Assembly (NCBI GenBank): GCA_918797485.1 | Contig: CAKKNE010000003.1 | Span: 4,340,001 to 4,404,000, forward strand | Origin: Pelagomonas calceolata | Taxonomy: Eukaryota > Sar > Pelagophyceae > Pelagomonadales > Pelagomonadaceae | Direction of reading: 5' to 3' | DNA: 64,000 nt | Shown here: positions 9,434-17,847 of the stretch, piece by piece | How the letters are laid out: each line of letters opens with the position of its first letter | Numbering within the stretch: the first letter of the stretch is position 1 | The notes under the pieces: generated by a model | The model's input: only the letters and a program-made list of their open reading frames with translations | What the model was told of the DNA's origin: nothing | The model's database searches: none | Made by a program: the position numbers and the translations under genes

Positions 9434-12400
9434 TCACAATTTACCAGCCCATGCGCGCTTCTGCTTCCAGCCGATGACCTTGAGCTCGCCGGGCTTGACC
9501 AGGCCTGTGAGCCACATCATCCGCCGCTGCATCCACTTGCCCAGCGCGGCGACGCGCGTCGCCCGCGTCGCCTCGTGGCCGCAGTGGCCGCCGCGCTGCG
9601 TCCGCGTGAGGAAGAAGCGCTTGATCAAGTGGTTCACGCTCTCGAAGCCCTGGTTCGAGTAGCGGTACAAGTTCCGGTACTTTCGCAAATGCCGATGTGG
9701 CCCTTGCCGATCATGTGGAAGTAGTTCGCAGGGCCTTCGCCGTGAAAGCCGTCAGTAGCCGATGGTAGGTCTCCTGGGCGAGGTCGTCGGCTTTGGCAAT
9801 CTCGACGTCCGTGAGATCTTCTCGTTTTCGATATAGCACCATCAATTCCTCGTAGCCGCGGACGAGGTCGAGGACGACCCGCCGCTTGGCGTCGTCCGGG
9901 AAGCACGCGCCGATGAGCCGTGCCGACGTTAGCCATCTTCCGGGCGCGGCCGCAATTCCGGATCTTCTCGACGGAATCTTCGTCCTTGGAGAGCGGCGCC
10001 GTCCACTTGCCCTCGCGGCCGTTCGGGCAGCCGAAGCCTTCGTTCTAATCGCCCTCCAGCGGCCGCAGCTTCGCCAGGGCCACGCTCTTCTCGTAGATCA
10101 CAAATAAATTGTTGAGGATGAGCCGCAACAGCTTCTCGCGCGTCCGGTTTTCTAAATGCAAGGACGACGGGACCATATGCTCGACCAGGGAGATGAGCGC
10201 ATCAGAATTTGGCGTGGCGTGTTCTAATTGCGCTTGAAGTTCGTAATATTGGTCAACCAATTTCAGGCGCTGCGTCAGCTTTCGACGCGCGAACCGAGGT
10301 TGCCCGTCACCGCCAGGCCGAAATCAACAAGACAATCGTTCACGACCAGCGAAAATTGCGCGTTTTTGTGCTGGGGTCGCAGTTCGACAGTCGAACTTTG
10401 CGTAAAACCCGTTTTGGTTGGGGTTTTCCAATTCCAAGCAATGCTGACCGCAATAAGCAGCGAAGCGCGCGTGCAAGTGGGCCGAGGTGCCGCCCGCATC
10501 GAGCCCAGCCTCCGCGGCGAGCTCGCGCAGCTGCGCCGCACTTAAAGTCTTGGCCTCGCGCATGTAGCGGTAGGCTGGGGCAGCTCCCTCTGAGCTCCGT
10601 GAGCGCAGCGGCAGCCGTAGCGCGCCACTCGTCTACGGCAGCCGGCGTCGACATCTCCGCGTGGTAGCACACTAACCGACCCGCTGCTCTGCAGACGTCG
10701 CAAAGGTCGTCAACTACCTTGGGCGTCGTCATCTGCCTGTTGGTCTGCGGCGCAACAATAACACGGCCGCGCGTTCTCCGGCGTCCCAGTCGCGAAGCCC
10801 TTCTTCGACACCGTCTGGAGGTTGGCCATGTCGCCCGAGCAGACGTAATCAACGTGAACGGCGCGGCCCTCTGCCTCTGACTGGTAGACACCATCGGTTT
10901 GCGCCGTCGCCGCTGTACTGAAGTGATCCGTCCGTCGTCTAAAGCTTCGTACAGGGCATGGCTCTCGTGGCCAACGGCTAACGTAGTAATATGAACCCGA
11001 TCAGGCGACTGGAAGTCGGTGATAGGCTTGCCAGTGATCGGGTCGACGCGCGGCTGTCGTTGACGTGGATCCCTTGCATCGTAAAGTCGTCGCTTTTCGT
11101 GATGTTGCTGCCGTCTTGCGTGCCTCTGATCCTCCGCGGATCCGCGGGACTGCGTCCAGTCTCGCGGCCCGCGCTGGCTTTCCGATGACGTCGAGGACCG
11201 CGCCCGTCGCAATGCCGACCGCCTCGTAAGTGCCGTCGCCCGCGGACGTTTCCGTAACCGAAACCTTGTGGCCATCAGCAACTCTCTCGACCAGCTTGGC
11301 TGTTTCCTGGAGCGCGAACTTCGTGGGGAATAACAGCATCACGTGCTTGCCCAACGTCTCCCCGAGCGCAACGAGAGCCGCCCGCTCTCTGGCCCGCATG
11401 GCCTCGCTCGCAGCGTAGTTCCCCGTCATCTCCACGTCCATGGTCTTCGGAGAGAAAATCTCCTGGAGGCGCCGGTACTCCGCGCACGCAAAGTGAGCTC
11501 GCACGAGGCCAATCTCCCCCCGCCCGCGAGAGTGTTGACACCACGCGTAGTCGGCTAGGAGACGCAGACACTTCTGTTGCTTTCTTTTGAGCGTACCACC
11601 ACAAATTCTACTGAGAAAGTCGCCGACGGCGTGGACCACGGGCCACAACGACTCGCCTTCGAAGTCCGAATCCGGCGGCGGCTCCTCCGGTAAATACGCA
11701 ACACGAGAACCCAGCCAGGCGCCTCGAAGCCGTCGAAGGCCATAAAGCTCGAGGTTGAGCTGGCTTTGTTTCTTTTTCAAATCGGCGACTTCAGTTCTCT
11801 GCGCGTCGAGTTGCCGCTGCAACTCGCGCGTGTTTGTCCGGAACCCCTCCTCCAATCGCCGCCGCTCCTCGTCTAGCCGCGCCGCCGCGCGTCGCTCACA
11901 GTCTATTTTCCATAGTTCTTTCTCTTGTGAAAATTTGGCTCTAAGGCGATCAACGTCGCGCCGTCGTGCCGCTCTCTCCGCGGAGAGCGCGTTCGCCTCG
12001 CGGTCCAGAGAGAAGCATAAGTTGCCGAGTCGGTGGCGCTCCTCGCGCCACTGCGTCCTGTCTGTCGCGTAGCTCGCGTGGGCGCGACGGCCGCGGCGCG
12101 CGCGGCTTCCGCGGTCGCACGCCGCGAGCGCGTCTTCGGCGCGCTGCTCTAGGGCCATTAAATCTCGTCGTGTCACGGGCCGTGGTACTGGCGCGACTTC
12201 GTCGAGGTCGACCACGCCTTCGTCCGGCACGAGCAGCTCAGCATCATCAACCGGATCCACCGCGCGTGACCTTCTCGCCGGGCGTCGTGTACATCCTAGG
12301 CCGCGCGGACGTCGGGCGCTTCTCGCCGGACCGCGCCGTCGTCTTCGACGGCTTGCGCGGCGCTCGGGGCGGCTGCTTCCTCTTGCACTGGAACTTCTCC

Positions 12401-12720
12401 TCTGGTCGCGGGAACGGCGGCTCGACGCCATCGGGGTACTCCTCGAGCGCGCGCGCGCGGTTCTGCACGGCTGGCAAGAAGTAGATGCACCGCGGCTCCT
12501 TATCAATTTCGTACGACTTCCGCCAGTACCGACCCTCGGCATCAAAGGTCACCCTTGTCCTCGCGGTGGGACCGAGCGCCGCGTTGAGCGCGGCGCGCGT
12601 CGCCACGCCGTCCATCTCCATGAGGAGCTCGTCGTCGCTGAGGAAGACGTCCCCCTCCGGCATTGGCAGGGCGTCGAAGATGTGCTGATCGTCCGCCGCG
12701 GGCTTCCACACCCGCGGCAT
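9434..12720 (-). pseudogene. Decayed DDE-type DNA transposon transposase
   Basis: Read on the minus strand from 12720, the first ~157 codons (MPRVWKPAADDQ...) contain FDAEGRYWRKSYEIDKEP, the same N-terminal domain as in the DUF6589 protein. A long coiled coil follows at ~11.7-12.1 kb (RRRDVDRLRAKFSQEKELW), then NLELYGLRRLRGAWLGSRVA and a core in shifted frames: VHVDYVCSGDMANLQTV at ~10.83 kb, followed by a CYCC pair, and near 9.65 kb RYSNQGFESVNHLIKRFF then TRTQRGG. The SGDMANL...CxxC block and the SNQGxE..N block are typical of DDE transposases of large eukaryotic DNA transposons. The frame changes at about 12.25, 11.2, 10.8, 10.3 and 9.7 kb, with stops between, so at least five breaks are present. 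It is non-functional. Confidence 0.55.
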
Positions 12721-12758
12721 CGTGGCAGCACCAACGTTCTCGGGCTGTGAACAAGTTA

Positions 12759-12825
12759 TTAAAACTTGATTAGAGTATGCTGCGCAGCAGCTGCGTGTGG
12801 GCTGCCTCCCCCAATCAAGTTTTAA
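12759..12825. repeat. 13-bp inverted repeat near the transposon 5' end
   Basis: TTAAAACTTGATT at 12759-12771 and its exact reverse complement at 12813-12825 flank a ~41-bp loop. The hairpin lies just upstream of the decayed transposase start and may mark a subterminal element structure or a former insertion. Confidence 0.4.
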
Positions 12826-13143
12826 TGCGATGCAGCTGGACCGAGATCGCAGCGCTTTTAGCAGCGCCGCTGGGCGCTCAGCTACCCCCTGGTTTTCCTA
12901 CAAGTTACTGCAATACATAATGTAACTAGGGGGGCTTGGTATCCTACCAGTAGGCCGTAGTGATGTACTCGTCGCGGCCGGCGCGAGCAAATCGCGCCCC
13001 AAATCGCTGCCAAGACAGCCTGTCGCACGCGTGGTGCATCACCTGACACCCAAGCGCAGAAACGTGGCAACCGCACGCGGTTTCACAGCCCCCGCGCGCG
13101 CGCACGCGCTGAGCTCCTGCTTTGGCTTCCAAGCTGCGTCGCG

Positions 13144-14220
13144 ATGGGCCGCCAGCCTTTATTATTGCGCCGCCATAGAGCGAGCCGTAGACTGGATCTC
13201 GCCAAGCGCGACGGAAACGAGGACGACGTCCTAGGCCGCGAGACGCACGCCGCCATCGAGCGGGCGCGCGATGATGGTGATTTACTACGCCAGAGCACGG
13301 CCGTCTCGAACATGGGCTCCTTAATGGGTGCCCTGGCGGCGGAGCGCGACGACATCGCCGCGGGCGTGCCGACGGGCGGCACGCTCGACGCCGAGGCCTA
13401 CGTGTTGGTCGCGCAGCGGCAGGGCGCGTGCGCGATCGCGGTGCAGGACGCGACGGTCGCCGTCGACGAGGCGCGGGCGGCGTACGAGCAGCACATCCTC
13501 GCGAACCCGACGCGGTACGCCCAAAAATATGGGCCGCCCAAGATGATCACCGGCGACGAGCGCCTGACACTGCGCGCCCAGGGCGCCGCCAGGCAGGCGA
13601 GGTACAAGGAGCAGGGCCCCGTCCGCGTCGAGGACACGAACGAGCACATGGAGCTCCTCGGCAAGATGCAGGCCAAGCACCTCGCCGACGGCCGAAAGAG
13701 GGAGAGCCTCGCGCGACAGGGCATTGATAGCGCCACGCTCCTGCCCGATGTCGTGCCCGTGCATCGAGTAGACCTCGGTCAGTTGTTTAGGGTGGACTAC
13801 AGCGTGGAGGCTCCGCCGGACGAGGAACGCACGCTGTGGCCGACGCAGGAGGAAGCCCACGACCAAGCGACGCGGTGGCGCGAAATCTTGGGTCGGCCGC
13901 GACACGCGGTGCGGGCGGCTAAAGCGGCGCGCGGCGGTGTGCTGAATGTCCAAGTCCATAGTAACGACGACGACCTGTTCTGTGTTCAATATAAAAACAA
14001 GTACAGGGGCAAGTCACGCTACGTGCGCGAGCCGGGCACTGGCGGGAGCTATTATTATGATTGGGACGCCGCGTTACAGTTGAAGGCGGACTACGAGAAG
14101 TCGAACAAAGACGCCTCGTGGTTCGTGTCCGCAGCGGAAGTGAGGGCGGTGGGAAAGGCGAACCAAGAGGCGGGCCGCGCGAAGGGTCGCGCGTCTCAGA
14201 AGAGGAAGAGGGAGACTTAG
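13144..14220 (+). CDS. Uncharacterised 358-aa protein
   Basis: Uninterrupted frame from the ATG at 13144 (MGRQPLLLRRHRAS). It is helical and charged. Residues ~20-200 look like long helices (AERDDIAAGVPTGG, then DEARAAYEQHILANP), and ~235-320 is a mixed segment containing EERTLWPTQEEAHDQATRW and DDDLFCVQYKNKYRGKSRYV. The tail is strongly basic (GRAKGRASQKRKRE), like a nuclear localisation signal. No family is recognised. It lies in the transposon district, diverging from the decayed transposase, and stops 147 bp before the inverted-repeat element, so it may be a transposon accessory gene or a host gene caught between insertions. Confidence 0.45.
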   Translation: MGRQPLLLRRHRASRRLDLAKRDGNEDDVLGRETHAAIERARDDGDLLRQSTAVSNMGSLMGALAAERDDIAAGVPTGGTLDAEAYVLVAQRQGACAIAVQDATVAVDEARAAYEQHILANPTRYAQKYGPPKMITGDERLTLRAQGAARQARYKEQGPVRVEDTNEHMELLGKMQAKHLADGRKRESLARQGIDSATLLPDVVPVHRVDLGQLFRVDYSVEAPPDEERTLWPTQEEAHDQATRWREILGRPRHAVRAAKAARGGVLNVQVHSNDDDLFCVQYKNKYRGKSRYVREPGTGGSYYYDWDAALQLKADYEKSNKDASWFVSAAEVRAVGKANQEAGRAKGRASQKRKRET

Positions 14221-14867
14221 GAGACGCCGCGGCGGCGACGGAGGGCGCGCGCGCGCGCCCGGCTCCCGAGTAATACTGTAGTTGAATAGAGCCTCTCGCC
14301 GCGACCGATCGCCAGCGCGTTACAAGACGAGGCGGTAGGATTCCCCGCGAGGACGGTTGCGAGGACGCCGAGAGAATAACGTATGGGTTTTTTGACATCC
14401 GACTGCGTCGTCTGTAAAAAACCCAATACGTGAGCCAAAAAACCCACCACACACCACCACGAGGCGAACAAACTTTCATCTACGCCAGCTGCCTCCGCCT
14501 GTCGGCTCCGGCCGCCGACGCAGACGAAAGTTTGGCCTGCGGCCGCGGCAACCGCGCGTAATTTAAAATTTTCCAGATTCTCGGATCCTCGGATCATCTC
14601 CCCCTTGTTTCCCAAACTGCCATGAGCCAGAAGAAAGTTTGGCCTGCGGCCGCGGCCCCAGCTAAAAATTTTTATGAAATTTATCTTAAAGGGGGGACAT
14701 CAGCGCGCGAAATTTTAACGGAATCTACGCCACGATTCAACGGGCAAGGCACGCTGGGAAAATGCTTTTTTAGAAAAAGCGTCACCAAAAATTGTAATTC
14801 GGGTTTCTAGTGGCTAGGGCACACGACGTGTAAAATTTAATATTTTTAAAAATGATGAATTGTGAGC

Positions 14868-15884
14868 TCACAGGTTGACCCGCACCTCGGCCACCGTGAC
14901 GCCACCGTACTTCGTGTTGATCCTCAGATCGCCGGCGCCCGTGTCGATGCGTCGCAACTTGAGAGGCCCGGGCTTCCCATCACTACGCCACTTCTTTCCC
15001 GAGCGCAGCATGAGCTGCATGTGCGTGGAACTACGAGTGTTGAGCATATAATCCACATCCTTCTCGAGCGGCGGGTCGAAGATCAGCTCCATGGTCTTCG
15101 CTCGGAAGCCCGTGCCGTTGATGTTGAAGCGCGTCGTACCGGTCATGTAAATAACTTTTTCGCCTCCGTGCATGACGGTCGGCGTCGGGATCACCCTCGC
15201 AATCACGACAGGGGTTTCGAGCTGGTTCATGCTTCCTTTCCGGTCGTCTATGAGTGAGGTTAGGTACAAATAGGTACCCTCATCAGAAGCGAGGGGCCAG
15301 GACTTGCCACTTACAAGGTTGATCGACAGCGCCGTATCCGACAGGACCTGGACCTTGTAGTCCGTCTTGGGCATCGCCGGCACGAACTGGAGGTTCAGGT
15401 GTTCGCCCGTGCCCGCGGCGCCGAAGCCTTTTCCTTTCAATCTTAGCTTTTGGGTGACGGTACTGTAGATAGGGTTCCGCCGGGCCTCAACGTGCACATA
15501 GGGGCCTGCGTAAACAGTGTAAACAGCGTGCTGTTGCGTGGCCAGTCCTTGGGACGCAACCTTCCTCGTTGAGAGGATTTCGAGCGCCGGCGCGTCCGTT
15601 CCTGGCGGGGAAATAGCGTGCTGTTGCGTGGCCAGTCCTTGGGACGCAACCTTCCTCGTTGAGAGGATTTCGAGCGCCGGCGCGTCCGTTCCTGGCGGGG
15701 AAATAGCGTGCTGTTGCGCGGCCAGTCCTTGCACCGCAGCCAACGTTCTTAGTTGAACCGCAGCGTTTAGGACTAAGAACACGATCAACACTACGAGCAC
15801 ACTGAAGCGAATTTCCATCAGGTGGCGCGCTTGCTGCGTGTGCTGCGCTTGTCCTTGCCCCAAACTTACTAGCACTAAGGACAT
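14868..15884 (-). CDS. Type II membrane protein with two Ig/IPT-like repeats, inside the TIR element
   Basis: The 338-residue ORF starts at 15884; a second ATG at 15818 (MEIRFSVLVVLIVFLVLN) places a transmembrane/signal-anchor segment right at the N-terminus and is a good alternative start. After it come two and a partial third copies of a 30-residue unit (GLATQQHAISPPG...), encoded by 90-bp tandem repeats. The rest contains two ~90-residue beta-rich modules with similar motifs: KLRLKGKGFGAAGTGEHL, then FNINGTGFRAKTMELIFDPP and LMLRSGKKWRSDGKPGPL. The GxGF pattern resembles IPT/TIG-type Ig-like domains. It is likely a surface or lumenal protein. It is fully contained within the inverted-repeat element, so it may be mobile cargo. 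Function unknown. Confidence 0.55.
   Translation of the reverse strand: MSLVLVSLGQGQAQHTQQARHLMEIRFSVLVVLIVFLVLNAAVQLRTLAAVQGLAAQQHAISPPGTDAPALEILSTRKVASQGLATQQHAISPPGTDAPALEILSTRKVASQGLATQQHAVYTVYAGPYVHVEARRNPIYSTVTQKLRLKGKGFGAAGTGEHLNLQFVPAMPKTDYKVQVLSDTALSINLVSGKSWPLASDEGTYLYLTSLIDDRKGSMNQLETPVVIARVIPTPTVMHGGEKVIYMTGTTRFNINGTGFRAKTMELIFDPPLEKDVDYMLNTRSSTHMQLMLRSGKKWRSDGKPGPLKLRRIDTGAGDLRINTKYGGVTVAEVRVNL
15531..15725. repeat. 90-bp tandem repeat in coding sequence
   Basis: The unit starting CTGTTGCGTGGCCAGTCC begins at 15531, 15621 and (partial) 15711, an exact 90-bp period. The first two copies are almost identical, so the array expanded recently and in frame (30 codons). Confidence 0.85.
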
Positions 15885-16364
15885 ACTAGCCCCCCTATAA
15901 ACTTTACAGGAGGCTGTCTTTTAAGGCTGGTAATCAAGCCTGCCACCGCTGCGCAACGTAGCGCAGGCTCGCAAAGGCCTTCGTACCACTTTCCAAAGAC
16001 ACACGCGCGCGCGCGGTGAAATTTGACCCGAGGCCAAACTTTCGTCTGCGTCGGCGGCCGGAGCCGACAGGCGGAGGCAGCTGGCGTAGATGAAAGTTTG
16101 TTCGCCTCGTGGTGGTGTGTGGTGGGTTTTTTGGCTCACGTATTGGGTTTTTTTACAGACGACGCAGTCGGATGTCAAAAAACCCATACGTTATTCTCTC
16201 CGAGGACGAGCTAGCGTATGTCGCACACTAGGCTCACGGCCGGCTTTGGCAGTAGCTAGTTATACGTAATCCGAGCCAGCTCGCGTCCGCCGCCCCTTGC
16301 AGCGCGCGACCCGATCCAAGTATTGCTCTCGCCGCGCCACCCACCGCACCGACTAGCACACAGA

Positions 16365-16902
16365 ATGGCGGGCATTGCGCGCGGCCGCCTGAGCGAGGAG
16401 CGCAAGGCCTGGCGGCGGGACCACCCCTTCGGCTTCTTCGCGCGGCCGAGTTCGAGCGGCGACGGCGCGACGAACCTGATGAGCTGGGACGCCGGCGTGC
16501 CCGGAAAAAAAGGGACGGACTGGGAGGGCGGCCTTTTCAAAGTGCGGATGGAGTTCTCCGTGGCGCGGCGGCGTCCAGTGGTCGCGCCCCGCCCCGTCGC
16601 GACGCGTCCGGTGGTCCGCGCAGGAGGACTACCCCAGCAAGCCGCCGAAGTGCAAGTTCGTGCCGCCGCTCTTCCACCCGAACGTCTACCCCTCGGGCAC
16701 GATCTGCCTCTCTATATTGAATGAGGAGGAGGGCTGGCGGCCGGCGATCACGATCAAGCAGATGCTCCTGGGCATCCAAGATTTATTAGATACGCCGAAC
16801 CCGAACTCGCCGGCGCAGTCGGAGGCCTACCAGATGTTCGTGCAGGACAAGGCGTCCTACGCGAAGCGCGTGCGCCAGGAGGCGGCGAAGAACCGCGAGT
16901 AG
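16365..16902 (+). CDS. UBE2I: SUMO-conjugating enzyme UBC9
   Basis: This E2 takes SUMO from the SAE1/2 activating enzyme and transfers it to lysines of nuclear targets. Exons are 16365-16559 and 16624-16902, with a 64-bp GT-AG intron at 16560-16623; the join gives a 157-residue protein, the family's usual length. The N-terminus [20 protein letters not shown] and the block [16 protein letters not shown] are textbook UBC9. The catalytic Cys is residue 93, as in the human enzyme, and the downstream [18 protein letters not shown] is typical. It is complete with no missing key residue. The first 17 bases of the intron (GTGGCGCGGCGGCGTCC) are identical to those of an intron in the PDZ-SYLF gene at 43.1 kb. 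Confidence 0.93.
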
Positions 16903-17037
16903 CCGAAGGGGGGCGCCTGTAAAGTTGAATGCCAGTGGGCGCGTTAGATGGCGCTGCGTAGTACCGCACGTGACTCACTGGCAGGCTAGACTACTGTAGT
17001 ACTAGTAGTACCTACGGTACTAGTAGTACTACAAGAG

Positions 17038-17433
17038 TCTAGGTTGGCATTTACCCGAGGGGTCATAACCCCAATCGTGGCCCGGGGTCAGTAACCCGGG
17101 TAATTGCCCGTTACTACGTTAGTATATGGGTTATTAACCCCGGGATCTTATAGAGGGGTACCTAGGGGAGGGGGCCTCACGGGCCACTGGCGCGGGCCTG
17201 GGCCGCGCCGGGCCACATGACTTGGTACTTGCCCTGGCGCACCTGTACGTATCCAAAAGCCCAACGGGCTGCTTGCGCCCATCCGCTCGCCCGGAGGGGT
17301 CTTTCGCTAAACTCACTAAACGGGTTTAGTCGAAAGTCCGTCGGGTTATTGAGCGGGTTATTAACCCCGGATCCCCTCCGAGGGGTAATTATAGGTTAAT
17401 AACGGGTAATTAACAGGTTAATGGCAACCTAGA
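17038..17433. mobile_element. MITE-like element, ~396 bp
   Basis: The ends TCTAGGTTGGCATTTACC and (reverse-complemented right end) TCTAGGTTGCCATTAACC form terminal inverted repeats, flanked by CAAGAG on both sides (17032-17037 and 17434-17439). The interior is non-coding and made of internal inverted motifs such as GGGTTATTAACCCCGG. This is a typical non-autonomous DNA transposon. Few differences between the ends suggest moderate age. Confidence 0.65.
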
Positions 17434-17444
17434 CAAGAGTACTA

Positions 17445-17840
17445 CAAGATAAACAAATAAATGAAGGAAGACCTAAAAAAGGAACAAGCGCCTTCTCCCT
17501 GCTCGTCAGGATGCCCAACCGGAGCTTCGAAATAGCAATAAGGTATCTGTCTACAGTAGTTTTCTCAGTCTCGCGTGGTAAAACTCCCCCCATCAAGAGG
17601 CGGCAATGATCTTCGAGGCTCAATCCGCGCGCGACAGGATGCATCTCATACAACCGCTTAAAGGAGCTCACCACGTTTTTTCTCCAACAATGTGTGTTGA
17701 ATCGTTTCCGACTCGCGGGATTTGCAACAACTTGAAGGGCATTGCGCGTTACGGACACGCTGCATTCGGCAGCTCGAGCTCCGAAGATCGTGGCAACCCA
17801 GGCGGAACTTCGTCTTCAACCGTAGTAGTAGTATACCACA
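17445..17840 (-). mobile_element. LINE 3'-end fragment (5'-truncated, degenerate)
   Basis: On the minus strand a broken frame shows AQCPSSCCKSRESETIQHTL, like the zinc-knuckle region at the end of LINE ORF2, then in another frame SLEDHCRLLMGGVLPRETEK, LRLGILTSREKALVPFLG and a tail of CATTTATTTGTTTATC type. A related ORF end plus (TTTA) tail occurs at 38957-39222, and the bare tail module at 42262-42360. 5' truncation with a simple A/T tail is the hallmark of target-primed LINE insertion. Confidence 0.5.
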
Positions 17841-17847
17841 CAAAGCA

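Larger units (their letters stand above)
14368..16200. mobile_element. 1.83-kb inverted-repeat DNA element carrying a gene
   Basis: Arms of ~170 bp at 14370-14538 and 16031-16200 are near-perfect reverse complements; each outer end reads GAGAGAATAACGTATGGG. The outer flanks carry the 8-bp direct repeat CGAGGACG at 14360-14367 and 16201-16208, a fitting target-site duplication, although two extra bases (CC) sit inside the left one. Between the arms lies one coding region, the minus-strand ORF at 14868-15884; no transposase is visible. It is therefore a non-autonomous DNA transposon or a cargo-bearing element mobilised in trans. A ~24-bp stretch of the left arm recurs at ~14632. Superfamily is undetermined; 8-bp duplications are typical of hAT-like elements. 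Confidence 0.7.

Noticed and set aside
15531-15725. 90-bp repeats as a CRISPR-like array
   Set aside because: The units are contiguous without spacers and in frame within a eukaryotic gene.
14368-16200. Long inverted arms taken as a virus-like element
   Set aside because: No capsid, polymerase or integrase gene inside; a plain non-autonomous DNA transposon explains it.
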